Assembly: GCA_944322935.1 (NCBI GenBank)
Contig: CALUQO010000004.1
Span: forward strand, 1-64,000
Direction of reading: 5' to 3'
From: Candidatus Gastranaerophilales bacterium
GTDB lineage: Bacteria > Cyanobacteriota > Vampirovibrionia > Gastranaerophilales > Gastranaerophilaceae
DNA: 64,000 nucleotides
This document shows positions 33,269 through 42,675 of this stretch, in pieces. Below the pieces are notes generated by a model that was given only the letters and a program-made list of their open reading frames with translations, was not told where the DNA came from and did not search any database. The position numbers and the translations under genes are program-made. How positions within the stretch are numbered: the stretch's first letter is position 1; each line of letters opens with the position of its first letter.

Positions 33269-34147
33269 CTATCTTATTTGTTTTATAGCATCAGGTATGC
33301 AATCAATCTGGTCTGTGGCCAGCACACTGTATTGAGTAAGGGTTTTAGATGCAATTTCTCCGCACAGGCCGTGCAGGTATACACCGAGAATAGCCGCGTG
33401 CTTAACCTGTCCGCCCTGTGCAATAAGCCCCGATATTATACCTGTTAAAACATCTCCGCTTCCCGCCTTGGCAAGGGCGCTGTTACCTCTTGTGTTGATA
33501 TAAACATTTCCGTCCGTTGTACAGATAACTGTTTTGTTGCCTTTTAAAACAACATTACACCCGAACTTTTGCACTGCCTGAAGAGCATAATTAACCCTGT
33601 CCTTTTGAATTTGCTCTACGGGTACATTGATTAATCTGGATAATTCCATCGGGTGCGGTGTTATAACAGCATTTGTATAAAGATGCTCAATATCGCTTGC
33701 CGCTATGATATTTAATGCATCAGCGTCAATTACGGCTCTTTTGTTTGTTTGGGTAAGATATTTTATTACTTCTTTTGTAAATCCGCTGACTTCATCGGCT
33801 GTTGAAAGCCCCGGCCCTAAGGATACAACACTGTATGTATCAATATAATCTTTCACTTGAGAAAAAGCATTTTGTGCTATGCATTCATCATTCGCCGTTT
33901 CGAGAGGTAAAAAAGTAACCCACGGACAAGCCGCAGCAAGATTGTTGACAACCTGCTTCATTGTAGCGAGGGTAACAAGTCCGGCTCCTGTTTTAAGCGG
34001 TGCAAGTGAAGACAAATAAGCCGCTCCCTGATAATATACGGAACCCGCTATATTTAAAACCTTTCCGTATGTCCCTTTATTTGAGTCTTCTCTTCGTTGA
34101 GGAAGAAGAGCGCTGACAAAATCTCTGGTTAGTTCAATGACAGGCAT
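33269..34147 (-). CDS. nnrD: ADP/ATP-dependent NAD(P)H-hydrate dehydratase
   Basis: 292 residues from ATG 34147 (MPVIELTRD) with GGAG 9 nt upstream; the earlier ATG at 34180 lies inside the previous gene. Repairs damaged NAD(P)H by dehydrating the S-hydrate. Ribokinase-like signatures: GKVLNIAGSVYYQGAAYLSS near the N-terminus and LAKAGSGDVLTGIISGLIAQ near the C-terminus with the catalytic Asp. The epimerase domain (NnrE), often fused at the N-terminus, is absent here. Confidence 0.92.
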   Translation of the reverse strand: MPVIELTRDFVSALLPQRREDSNKGTYGKVLNIAGSVYYQGAAYLSSLAPLKTGAGLVTLATMKQVVNNLAAACPWVTFLPLETANDECIAQNAFSQVKDYIDTYSVVSLGPGLSTADEVSGFTKEVIKYLTQTNKRAVIDADALNIIAASDIEHLYTNAVITPHPMELSRLINVPVEQIQKDRVNYALQAVQKFGCNVVLKGNKTVICTTDGNVYINTRGNSALAKAGSGDVLTGIISGLIAQGGQVKHAAILGVYLHGLCGEIASKTLTQYSVLATDQIDCIPDAIKQIR

Positions 34148-34151
34148 GATT

Positions 34152-34616
34152 TTACACTCCAATCTGTCGTAATGCTTCATAAATCACTATAGCCACAGAA
34201 TTAGATAAGTTAAGACTTCTTTGACCATTTTGCATAGGTATAGTGAGTGCGTATTGAGATTTATCTTCCAATAGCTGTTCGGGCAATCCTCTTGTTTCAG
34301 GGCCAAAAACAAGAAAATCTCCATCTTTGAACTTTGCGTCGGTATAAAGGTTTTTAGTTTTTGTTGTAAGGTAATAAAAAGTATTGTCCGGAAATTTTTC
34401 CCACAATTTTTCTATGTTTTCTATTCTTGTAATATTTACGGAATCCCAGTAATCAAGCCCCGCTCTTTTCAGATGTCTGCTATCAATTGAAAAGCCCAAC
34501 TTTCCGACAAGATAAACATCACTGTTTGTGCAGGCCGCAAGCCTCACTATGTTACCTGTGTTCTGGGGAATTTCAGGTTCGTAAAGTACTATATTTAATT
34601 TTGCTTTTATTTCCAT
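34152..34616 (-). CDS. trmL: tRNA (cytidine34-2'-O)-methyltransferase TrmL
   Basis: 154 residues, a compact SPOUT methyltransferase. The family motifs are complete: VLYEPEIPQNTGNIVRLAA, FGPETRGLP and IPMQNGQRSLNLSNSVAIV forming the SAM-binding trefoil knot. Methylates the wobble base of tRNA-Leu species. It lies 4 bp before nnrD. Confidence 0.94.
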   Translation of the reverse strand: MEIKAKLNIVLYEPEIPQNTGNIVRLAACTNSDVYLVGKLGFSIDSRHLKRAGLDYWDSVNITRIENIEKLWEKFPDNTFYYLTTKTKNLYTDAKFKDGDFLVFGPETRGLPEQLLEDKSQYALTIPMQNGQRSLNLSNSVAIVIYEALRQIGV

Positions 34617-34665
34617 TCTTTACAATCTTATGATTTTATTTAATAAGAACATTTGACCTGTTTTA

Positions 34666-35295
34666 TTATACAATAAAATAATTTTCGCCCTCATCCGTAA
34701 GAGTGTATTGAGTATATTCGCTTGTCTGCGTTAAATCGGGAACAACCCTCACAAGGTTTTGTTTTATTGCTTCGTCTATTGTTGCATGATCGACTGCGCT
34801 GCCTGTAGCGGGCACCAGCTTTGCGTTAAGCTCTTTTATCGTAAACATTTCTTTGTTTTCAATATTTAAAATATACATGCCTGCTACTATCAGTCTGTCT
34901 ATGTCATTTTGCGGATTGTAGGTGCTTAAATACTGCTCAAAATCAGCGCCTGTGTCGACTTTTTCAACAACTTCAGTTTTCGGATTCTGTATAGATTCTT
35001 CAAGCGCCCTCTCAAAATCCACTTCTGCCACCAGATTTTCTTTTGTGTCGCTGAAGTCAAATGTCGGAGCTGACATGTCGTTTATTGAGGCAAGCGCCTT
35101 AACATTTATAAAACCTCTTCTTTGCGCCTGAGGCTCCGGCTCGGCTTGAGGAGTTTCTTTGGGCTGCTTAAGCGGCGTTCCGTTCACAAGCCCGTTTATC
35201 CAATCTCCGAGCTGCTGCTCAAACGTAAATTTGTCAGTCGTAGAAAATTCAAACTCGATGTCGCCTTTTCTGATTTTAAAATAGTATTCGTGCAT
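34666..35295 (-). CDS. Conserved-looking protein of unknown function
   Basis: 209 residues. The N-terminus (YYFKIRKGDIEFEFSTTDKF) looks like a small beta domain, followed by a Pro/Gln/Glu linker. The C-terminal ~80 residues are predicted helical with a winged-helix-like end (TIKELNAKLVPATG...TQYTLTDEGENYFIV). No signal peptide or membrane segment. It is 10 bp downstream of gcvPB and probably in the same transcript. I do not recognise the family. Confidence 0.72.
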   Translation of the reverse strand: MHEYYFKIRKGDIEFEFSTTDKFTFEQQLGDWINGLVNGTPLKQPKETPQAEPEPQAQRRGFINVKALASINDMSAPTFDFSDTKENLVAEVDFERALEESIQNPKTEVVEKVDTGADFEQYLSTYNPQNDIDRLIVAGMYILNIENKEMFTIKELNAKLVPATGSAVDHATIDEAIKQNLVRVVPDLTQTSEYTQYTLTDEGENYFIV

Positions 35296-35305
35296 AAGTT
35301 GTTCC

Positions 35306-36760
35306 CTAATCTAATTTTTGTTGAGGCTTCCACCTTAAATCAAGGTGTCTTGCCGCATTTGTTTCATCCACTCTTTTAACCGGTGCATTGTGCGGAGCGC
35401 AAAGCACATTTTGTGGAGCTTCGTCAACCTCTTTTGCTATTTTTATCATAACATCAGCAAACTCGTCGAGGCGTGCTTTGTTTTCCGTTTCCGTCGGCTC
35501 AATCATCATTGCCTCTGATACAATGAGCGGGAAATATACTGTCGGCGGGTGGAATTTGTAATCCATAAGCCTTTTAGCTATTTCAAGAGTGTGTACCCCT
35601 TTTGCCTTTTGTCTGTCGCCCGAGAGCACAAATTCGTGCATGCAGGTACAGTCATAAGGGAGGTCATAGTAAGATTTCAGCTTTTCTTTGAGATAATTTG
35701 CATTTAAAACAGCATCCTGCGAGGCCTGTTTAAGTCTGTCACCCTTCATCAGTATATAAGCGTAAGCCTTTACAAGCACCCCGAAGTTGCCCTGAAACTC
35801 TTTTATCTTGCCGATTGTGTTTTTCAAATCGTAATTTCTGACGTATTTTTCGCCGTTATAATCAATAACAGGCACAGGCAAAAATTCTTTTAAACTTTCT
35901 ACAACCCCGACCGGCCCTGCTCCGGGGCCTCCGCCGCCGTGAGGTGTGGAAAATGTCTTGTGCAGGTTCAAATGCACTATGTCAAAGCCCATTTTTTTCG
36001 GTGTTGTTATCCCCATAATCGCGTTGAGGTTTGCCCCGTCATAGTATAACAGTGCTCCGTTTTCGTGTGCGATTTTTGCAATTTCCGATATGTTTTCTTC
36101 AAACAGCCCGAGAGTGTTGGGATTCGTCATCATAATGGCTGCGATTGTGTCTTTGTGCTCATCAAAAAGTGTTTGCAAATGTTCAACATCCACCTGACCT
36201 TTTGAGTTGCTGTTTACTTTTACAACCTCAAACCCGCACATGCCTGCTGAGGCCGGGTTTGTGCCGTGGGCTGAATCGGGGATAATGACTTTTTTACGCT
36301 GCGGCTGATTGTTCACTTTAAAATAGTGTTTTACTATCATCATTCCGCAAAGCTCGCCGTGAGCGCCGGCCGAACCGTGAAGAGTCATTGCGTCCATACC
36401 GGTAATCTTTTTTAATGCCTCCTGCAGCTTGTGCATAAGCTCAAGCGCACCCTGTGCATCGTCGTCGGATTGCAGCGGGTGAAGATTCGTAAAACCTTCA
36501 AGCGATGCAAGATACTCGTTAACCTTCGGGTTGTATTTCATAGTGCAGGAGCCGAGCGGATAAAAGCCTGATTCCACACAAAAGTTTTTATCCGAAAGCT
36601 CTTTAAAGTGTCTCATTGCCTCTAGTTCGCTTACCTCGGGCAATACAGGTGTGTCTTTTCTTAAAAACTGCTGCGGCAAAAAGTCTGCGGAGATTTCTTC
36701 TTCGCACAACGTTACGCCCGTCATTCCCTTTATTGATTTTTCAAAGATTGTTTTAGTCAT
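35306..36760 (-). CDS. gcvPB: Glycine dehydrogenase (decarboxylating) subunit 2
   Basis: 484 residues, the PLP-binding half of the split P-protein. Together with GcvPA it decarboxylates glycine and passes the aminomethyl group to lipoyl-GcvH. PLP lysine in HLNLHKTFSTPHGGGG (Lys about 268), plus SAHGTNPASAGMCGFEV and YYDGANLNAI. GcvPA, GcvH and GcvT are not in this window. No glycine riboswitch is visible in the upstream 267 bp. Confidence 0.94.
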   Translation of the reverse strand: MTKTIFEKSIKGMTGVTLCEEEISADFLPQQFLRKDTPVLPEVSELEAMRHFKELSDKNFCVESGFYPLGSCTMKYNPKVNEYLASLEGFTNLHPLQSDDDAQGALELMHKLQEALKKITGMDAMTLHGSAGAHGELCGMMIVKHYFKVNNQPQRKKVIIPDSAHGTNPASAGMCGFEVVKVNSNSKGQVDVEHLQTLFDEHKDTIAAIMMTNPNTLGLFEENISEIAKIAHENGALLYYDGANLNAIMGITTPKKMGFDIVHLNLHKTFSTPHGGGGPGAGPVGVVESLKEFLPVPVIDYNGEKYVRNYDLKNTIGKIKEFQGNFGVLVKAYAYILMKGDRLKQASQDAVLNANYLKEKLKSYYDLPYDCTCMHEFVLSGDRQKAKGVHTLEIAKRLMDYKFHPPTVYFPLIVSEAMMIEPTETENKARLDEFADVMIKIAKEVDEAPQNVLCAPHNAPVKRVDETNAARHLDLRWKPQQKLD

Positions 36761-37027
36761 TTACTGCTGCCGCCCCTGTGTATTTTCTTTATTTAATGGT
36801 TTATATTTAGTTTACCGTTTTAAAATCTATTACCATGTTAAGAATTTGCTACGGTTCTGTCAATCATAATATTATTTTATATGGTTTGATTTTGCGCGTA
36901 TGCTCGTGATTTTACACATCCGTTGTTGAATCTGTTCCGGCCGGTAATGTATACAAAACAGCTGTATCCTTTCGGCATAGCAGCGTTTCAACAACCCGTC
37001 GGGGCCGCCGTCAAATATCTAAAAAAT

Positions 37028-39352
37028 TTATTTTTTTATTTTATAAATTTTAAACTCGGAGGGCTTTAGTTCTCCAAAGTGCAAGCTTGTTTCAGGTTTG
37101 GAAAACTTAACTTCTTCAAACTCGCCGCCGCCTGTTGTTTCCGTATCTTTGTAAACGTATTCCGAAACTATTGAATAGTCACAGGGAATTTGCACAGTTT
37201 TGTCATAGACGGTTTGTCCTTCTTTTATATAGGAATTAGAAAATCCGTCATCATGATTTTCGCTCACTTTTTCGGTCGGTGCATTGTAATTTGCAACAAT
37301 CAATAAAGATTCTTTGAGAGGGTCTTTTGATATAAGCCAGCATACAAAACCGTCATCATCCTGATTAACAATTTCCGCTTCGCCTTCTCTTGTCAAAACA
37401 TTTTTTAGTGCAAAATCATTGATTGCATTGAATTTGTTAAAGAATTTGTAGTTTTTGGCTCTCGGCATCGAAATTTCCGAACCGATAACACTTTCAATAC
37501 CTGTTTTTGTAAAGGATTCGTCGCCGTCAATAAACATAACAGGTCTTTGTGCATTTCTTCCGCCCGGTAAAAATTTATACTTAAACCATTTAAACAAAGC
37601 CCCGTCCTCACCGAGCTGCCCCGGATACTGGTCGATTGCTCTGAACTCGCCGTCTTGATTGTTATAGCTTTTTAATATGGACAAATTTCCGTAAGTTGTA
37701 TCGGGGTTTGCTATGTTAAATTGTTCAAGCTCCTGATTGTCACAAACAATGGCCTGCGGATTTTTTGAGAATTGTGAAATTATATCGTTGCCCCACAAAA
37801 CGTCAAATGCCATGTCTTCGTGGTATTCTTTGTAATATTTATCCCACAGCATATACTCTGCCAGCGTTGCAAAGTGCGGTATTTTTTCTTTAAGTTCTCT
37901 GTTTGCACGCCCCAAAACCTCACGTGGTGCACGGTAGCTTATGGGAACTCCGTCTTTTTCCGAAACTTCGTCCACTATGTGGTCAATATGGTCAACTCGG
38001 AACCCGTCAAAGTTATAGTCATTTTGCAGTTTTTTAAGGTATTCAATATATAAATCAATAACAGGTTTGTTGTATTCACCGGATTCCAGATATACAAAGT
38101 AATACGGAGTCTGACAGTCAAGGTTTGCAAAATGAGTAACATCATCACCTTTAAAATCAAAATGTTTAAAAACTGGATAATCTCCGGTTTCCGACATTTT
38201 ATCAAATACGGGGGTGCCTGCCGAGCACCATGCACCGCCGGGTGCGGGCCACAGATTTTCTTTTATGAGTGTTTGAATTGTTTCGCCCTGTTTTGTTATA
38301 TCATCTTCCGTCAATTTTTCGGAGGGTTTAAAACCGTTAAGCTCGGCTGTTATATCTTTCACCCTTGTATGAATTTCTATCTGGGAGTTTCTTTTTGTCA
38401 TTTCATCGGAAAATTCTTTTTTCTTTGGCGCAATAAGCTCATCAAACCTGTTGTATATTGCCTGATAGTGTTCGGATAGGTCATTTGAGCCTTTTTTTAG
38501 GGTGGATTTGTATATATCCCTTACAATTTCCGCATCTTCTCGGTCAAATTCTTCTTTTACAACATCAAATGCTTTGTCAACTTCTTTTTCTATTTTGGAA
38601 ACAAGCGCGTTTATATCATACCAGCGTGCAATGGAGGGGTTTGCCAGAACCATTTTGGAAAATCTGCCCGTTTGCGGCAGAACATCATAAATCACACAGT
38701 GGCCTGCGAGTTGTGCAAGTTTTATAAATAATTGCACCTGCTGTTTTGTGTTAAGTCCGAGGTTTTTCGTTATCTTTTTGTCTTCAAGAAGCGGACTTAC
38801 TTCGCTGCTCACCGGCAGATATGCACAACCGAATTCTCTGGGATGAAAAGGAATAAGGTAAATTGTTGTACCGAGCACGCCCTTTTCCGGCATGCCGGCG
38901 GGCAAAATAAGAACCTGCCTGAGCCAGTCTATAAGTTTGCCTGTTTCCTGAGTGTTGTTTCCGTTGCCAAGCCCGGCAAGGTTAATTAATTTTATATTAT
39001 GCTGTTCTTTTTTCAGCCAGTTGCCGTTTCGATAGTCAGCTCTTTGAGCGGGAGATATTTTATTGTTTTCAAAGCTAAAAATATTATCCTCTTTGGAAAA
39101 AACACCGTTCTTTTTCCATTTTATTTCAAGGCCGTAAAGCACTTCAGCGGGAGAGAGTGTTTCCAGTGCTTTTATATAAGGATATGGAAGATAACCGTTT
39201 TGTTCTATTAAAGATTCAAGCTTTAATTTTTTTTCTTCATCAAGCGCATCAACTTCATACAGTTCCTTTAATTTTTCATAGATTGCATTGATTTGCTTAT
39301 CTGTTCTTTCCTCTTGTCCGGTACCTTTTAGCTTTTTCAAAAACGAAAACAT
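37028..39352 (-). CDS. Glycoside hydrolase family 13-like enzyme
   Basis: 774 residues. The catalytic barrel is recognised by DGFRVDHIDHI (nucleophile Asp about residue 453) and ATLAEYMLWDKYY (acid/base Glu, about 45 residues later). A probable third carboxylate is in the DDGF region near the C-terminus. The N-terminal ~280 residues are unusual, helical and of unknown function. There is no signal peptide, so it acts on cytoplasmic alpha-glucans such as glycogen or maltodextrin. The exact specificity (amylase, transferase or phosphorylase-type) cannot be set from sequence. Confidence 0.8.
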   Translation of the reverse strand: MFSFLKKLKGTGQEERTDKQINAIYEKLKELYEVDALDEEKKLKLESLIEQNGYLPYPYIKALETLSPAEVLYGLEIKWKKNGVFSKEDNIFSFENNKISPAQRADYRNGNWLKKEQHNIKLINLAGLGNGNNTQETGKLIDWLRQVLILPAGMPEKGVLGTTIYLIPFHPREFGCAYLPVSSEVSPLLEDKKITKNLGLNTKQQVQLFIKLAQLAGHCVIYDVLPQTGRFSKMVLANPSIARWYDINALVSKIEKEVDKAFDVVKEEFDREDAEIVRDIYKSTLKKGSNDLSEHYQAIYNRFDELIAPKKKEFSDEMTKRNSQIEIHTRVKDITAELNGFKPSEKLTEDDITKQGETIQTLIKENLWPAPGGAWCSAGTPVFDKMSETGDYPVFKHFDFKGDDVTHFANLDCQTPYYFVYLESGEYNKPVIDLYIEYLKKLQNDYNFDGFRVDHIDHIVDEVSEKDGVPISYRAPREVLGRANRELKEKIPHFATLAEYMLWDKYYKEYHEDMAFDVLWGNDIISQFSKNPQAIVCDNQELEQFNIANPDTTYGNLSILKSYNNQDGEFRAIDQYPGQLGEDGALFKWFKYKFLPGGRNAQRPVMFIDGDESFTKTGIESVIGSEISMPRAKNYKFFNKFNAINDFALKNVLTREGEAEIVNQDDDGFVCWLISKDPLKESLLIVANYNAPTEKVSENHDDGFSNSYIKEGQTVYDKTVQIPCDYSIVSEYVYKDTETTGGGEFEEVKFSKPETSLHFGELKPSEFKIYKIKK

Positions 39353-39426
39353 AAAAAACCTCGTATAAATAATTCTATAGCGCTATCATAGCATAAGCAA
39401 AATTCATAATAAATAAACACAAACGA

Positions 39427-40329
39427 CTAAATATTGTTTTGGGTTTGTTTTAGATAATTAGTAACCGTTCTTTTGCTTATACCCAAATTTTTTGCTATTT
39501 GTTTCAGTGTAATCCCGTTTTGCCGCTGTTGTGTAACCTGACGTATAATATCCTGTCTGTATTTGTCAAATGCTTGCTGCATATTGAGCTTTTTTAGCAG
39601 TCTGTTCAGGGTTGGTTCCGCAATATCCATTTCTTTTGCCAGCGAATATTTTCCCGTTCCGCATGCTATCTTTTGTTGGATAAACACTTTTAAGTTGTTG
39701 TTAAGGGTTTCTTGCAGTCCGTATTTTTTTATGTACTTAGAACAAACCTGCGGAGGAAGATTGGTTTCTTTTGCAATTTGATTAAAACTTATTGCGTGGT
39801 TCAGAGCATTTTTTATTAAATCGAGTTTTTTTTGTTCCTGCATTTTCGTATATGAAACACCGTATTTTGTCCGTAATTTAGAAACACTTCCCGCGCTGAC
39901 ACCCTTTTGTTGTGCAATTGCTTTGTTGGAAAGTTCTGACATCAATAATTCTTTTGTTAATTTTTCTTTTATCGGCCTAAGTCCGTTTTCCAGATTCATT
40001 TTTATCCATTTTTCCACATAAAATTTTGCAACCCCCAATTCTTTTGTAATTTGTACAATGGTTTTTCCCTGCTGTATTAATCGGGGCATATTCCGGTTAA
40101 GTTTATCTATTCTTTCTGAAGTTTTTATTTTTGTCGGCACTTTTAGTTCAAAAAATCTGATAAGCGCATATACTTTTGGGGGGCTGATTTTATATTTAAG
40201 CGCAATATCTTGTACAGACATCCCCAGGATAAGACATTTTTCCAGTTGGTTTTTTGTTAATTTCGGCGCACCCGTAAAATTTAACGGTTGGGTTTGTTGT
40301 GTTTTATTGATAAAAAAATGTATGTTCAT
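39427..40329 (-). CDS. FTG-tagged protein made of six tandem helix-turn-helix motifs
   Basis: 300 residues. It opens MNIHFFINK...PLNFTGAPKL (FTG at residues 18-20), then has six repeats of about 40 residues, each with HTH spacing: DIALKYKISPPKVYALI, QITKELGVAKFYVEKWI, AIAQQKGVSAGSVSKL, QIAKETNLPPQVCSKYI, SLAKEMDIAEPTLNRLL and QIAKNLGISKRTVTNYL. No dimerisation, effector or catalytic domain is visible. It could bind a long or repeated DNA site in the manner of a modular array, or derive from transposase/resolvase HTHs. Preceded by an AT-rich gap of about 130 bp. Confidence 0.8.
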   Translation of the reverse strand: MNIHFFINKTQQTQPLNFTGAPKLTKNQLEKCLILGMSVQDIALKYKISPPKVYALIRFFELKVPTKIKTSERIDKLNRNMPRLIQQGKTIVQITKELGVAKFYVEKWIKMNLENGLRPIKEKLTKELLMSELSNKAIAQQKGVSAGSVSKLRTKYGVSYTKMQEQKKLDLIKNALNHAISFNQIAKETNLPPQVCSKYIKKYGLQETLNNNLKVFIQQKIACGTGKYSLAKEMDIAEPTLNRLLKKLNMQQAFDKYRQDIIRQVTQQRQNGITLKQIAKNLGISKRTVTNYLKQTQNNI

Positions 40330-40415
40330 GATTGTATTAATATTCCGGCTACATTGCTATAAAAAATATAAAAATAAAAGTTGCTATTTTATTAAAAATT
40401 TTTACAAAAAAAATA

Positions 40416-40446
40416 AAAATACCTCTCTGTCTAAGAGAGGTATTTT
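40416..40446 (-). terminator. Strong rho-independent terminator
   Basis: A perfect 13-bp stem (AAAATACCTCTCT with its complement at 40434-40446), a 5-nt loop, and a T-run on the minus strand. It ends transcription of the DegT-family aminotransferase gene. Confidence 0.88.
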
Positions 40447-40462
40447 ATGGTGGCAATATATT

Positions 40463-41587
40463 TTAGCAGCAGGCTGCTGATTTGCATTTTGCGATTGCAT
40501 CTTTAACCTTTTCAACAATTTCTTTTTGTTCTTCCAATGTTAATTCAGCAAACATAGGCAAGCTCATAACATGCTGTGTATCATATTCGGTATGAGGCAA
40601 ATCACCCATTTTGTAACCGAGATGAGCGTGTACTTTTTGCATATGCAACGGTATCGGGTAATACAACATTGCACCTACACCGTTTTCCTGAAGCATTTTT
40701 TGAACTTCGTCTCTGTGCGGGACTTTAATTGTGTACTGGTGGTAAACGCAATATGTGTCCGGTAATTCTTTTGGAGTTTGAACATCAGGACAATCTTTAA
40801 ATAGTTCCGTATATCTGTGAGAAACTTCACGACGCATTTTGTTCCATTCGTCTATATAGTTCATTTTTACTCTTAAAATTGCAGATTGAATTTCATCAAG
40901 ACGGCTGTTTACACCGATTTCATCGTGATGGTATCTGATTGCACCGCCATGGTTTCTTAATGCAACCATTCTGTCCTTGAGGTAATCGCTGTTTGTTACG
41001 GCCATACCGCCATCGCCCATACCGCCTAAGTTTTTGGTAGGGAAGAAGCTGTAGCAGCCGATATCACCGAACGAACCAACTTTTTTACCTTTGTATTCCG
41101 CACCGATAGCCTGGCAGCAGTCTTCTATTACGTATAAATTGTGGCGTTTAGCGATATCCATTATTGCATCCATATCAGCAGGCTGGCCGTATAGGTGTAC
41201 AGGCATAATTGCTTTAGTACGCGGAGTAATTTTAGATTCAATTTGTGTTACGTCCATGTTGAATGTATCAGGGTCAATATCAACAAACACAGGTGTTGCG
41301 CCGACAATTTCAACTGATTCCGTTGTTGCAACAAAAGTAAACGCAACTGTTATAACCTCATCACCAGCACCTATATCAAGAGCTCTTAATGCAAGATGCA
41401 GTGCATCTGTACCGGAGTTAAGCCCGATAGCGTGTTTTGTGCCAAGATATTGCGCAAATTCCTGTTCAAAAGCTTTTGTATTCGGCCCCAAAATATAAGC
41501 ACCGGAGCGTAATACTTCCACAACAGCTTTTTCTATCTCAGCTCCCGTTTGTTTGTATTGTCTTTTTAAATCAACTATAGGAATCAT
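40463..41587 (-). CDS. DegT/DnrJ/EryC1/StrS-family sugar aminotransferase
   Basis: 374 residues from ATG 41587 (MIPIVDLKRQY) with AGGAGAG upstream; the longer start at 41608 lacks support. PLP enzyme that transaminates nucleotide-linked keto-sugars for surface polysaccharides. GLNSGTDALHLALRAL binds PLP phosphate, and Lys about 185 in FFPTKNLGGMGDGG forms the Schiff base. It ends in the Cys-rich KSAACC. No sugar-biosynthesis neighbours are nearby; the WecG-like transferase at 4.2 kb may use related substrates. Confidence 0.92.
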   Translation of the reverse strand: MIPIVDLKRQYKQTGAEIEKAVVEVLRSGAYILGPNTKAFEQEFAQYLGTKHAIGLNSGTDALHLALRALDIGAGDEVITVAFTFVATTESVEIVGATPVFVDIDPDTFNMDVTQIESKITPRTKAIMPVHLYGQPADMDAIMDIAKRHNLYVIEDCCQAIGAEYKGKKVGSFGDIGCYSFFPTKNLGGMGDGGMAVTNSDYLKDRMVALRNHGGAIRYHHDEIGVNSRLDEIQSAILRVKMNYIDEWNKMRREVSHRYTELFKDCPDVQTPKELPDTYCVYHQYTIKVPHRDEVQKMLQENGVGAMLYYPIPLHMQKVHAHLGYKMGDLPHTEYDTQHVMSLPMFAELTLEEQKEIVEKVKDAIAKCKSAACC

Positions 41588-41639
41588 AAAACTCTCCTTT
41601 TTCCACATACGTATTCCTAACTATTCTATAATTTTACCA

Positions 41640-42111
41640 CTGTCGTAAAACGCCTTTATAAAATCTTTACACACGCCGGCGACTAAAAGAGCCATGACAA
41701 ACAACGGCAGGCATTATTTTAAGCTGCACTTTTTTTTGTCTTGGATTTTTGAAAACAAACAATGCTGTTTAAATACAAACTATCTAATCTAGTGTCGCAG
41801 TTGCTGTCGGCTGACCGCAGCCAGCACCTGCTCACCTTTGCCTTATTTTTCCACTCTGCCGAATAAAAGCTGACTAAATGTCAGGTTTTATGAGAGGCTT
41901 TGATTTTGTGAAAAATGGCTTCACTATGTGAACAATGTGTCACTCGCCTACACTTAACTTCGTTAAGTTTCGGTGACAGGCTCACAAGTATCGCTTACGC
42001 TCTACTGTTCGCTTTGTCAAAAAATTCGTTCACGTCGCTTACCTCTCACAAAACCAGCCACTGGCTGCTTTTGTTCGGCAGAGCCTTATCACGAATTTTT
42101 CTCGAACAAAA
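41640..42111. other. Gene-free stretch holding an inverted-repeat element
   Basis: About 470 bp between the aminotransferase and apt. Apart from the structured element at 41854-42083 it shows locally higher G+C than its surroundings, and no start codon with an SD on either strand. Confidence 0.6.
41854..42083. repeat. 230-bp element bounded by ~43-bp imperfect inverted repeats
   Basis: The left arm (41854-41897, starting CTCTGCCGAATAAAAGC) matches the reverse complement of the right arm (42042-42083), with several substitutions and a 2-base length difference. Inside lies a nested hairpin: TGTCAC and GTGACA around CTTAAC-ttc-GTTAAG near 41940-41980. This structure resembles a MITE or a large REP-type element. 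No transposase is encoded. Confidence 0.65.
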
Positions 42112-42639
42112 TTATTCACCCTCAAATTGAACCATAGAAAATACATCTATGTCCTTCAGTTTTTCTCTGCCCTTAAGGTCAGTTAATTCTATGATAAAAG
42201 CGGCACCAACAACTTTAGCACCGGCTTTTTTAAGAAGCTTGGCAGCTGCATCAACAGTACCGCCCGTTGCAAGCAGGTCATCTATTATAAGCACCTTTTT
42301 GCCGGGTTCTACCGCATCTGCGTGCATTTCTATCTTGTCCGTGCCGTATTCAAGCTCATATTCCTGAGAGATTGTTTCTGCGGGAAGTTTGCCGGGTTTT
42401 CTTATTACAATGAAACCTGCGCCGAGTTTGTATGCAAGAGCGGCACCAAATATAAAACCGCGTGACTCAATACCGGCTACATAGTCGATTCTTTCATCTT
42501 TATATCTGTCAGTGAGGTAATCTATCATATACCGCATTGCCTGCGGGTCTTTTACTGCTGTTGTAATATCGCGAAAAATTATCCCCTTCTTTGGGAAATC
42601 AACTATAGCTCTAATCTTTGATTGAACGTATTCTTGCAT
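42112..42639 (-). CDS. apt: Adenine phosphoribosyltransferase
   Basis: 175 residues. Salvages adenine to AMP using PRPP. The PRPP site VLIIDDLLATGGTVDAA is intact, as is the N-terminal FPKKGIIFRDITT typical of Apt. It follows metY by 36 bp, linking purine and methionine-cycle salvage. Confidence 0.95.
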   Translation of the reverse strand: MQEYVQSKIRAIVDFPKKGIIFRDITTAVKDPQAMRYMIDYLTDRYKDERIDYVAGIESRGFIFGAALAYKLGAGFIVIRKPGKLPAETISQEYELEYGTDKIEMHADAVEPGKKVLIIDDLLATGGTVDAAAKLLKKAGAKVVGAAFIIELTDLKGREKLKDIDVFSMVQFEGE

Positions 42640-42675
42640 TTTTTCTAACTTCCTTTTCTTACTTAATTAAAAAAT

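Noticed and set aside
36761-37027. Glycine riboswitch upstream of gcvPB
   Set aside because: No paired aptamer-like helices or conserved glycine-riboswitch core could be found in the 267 bp.
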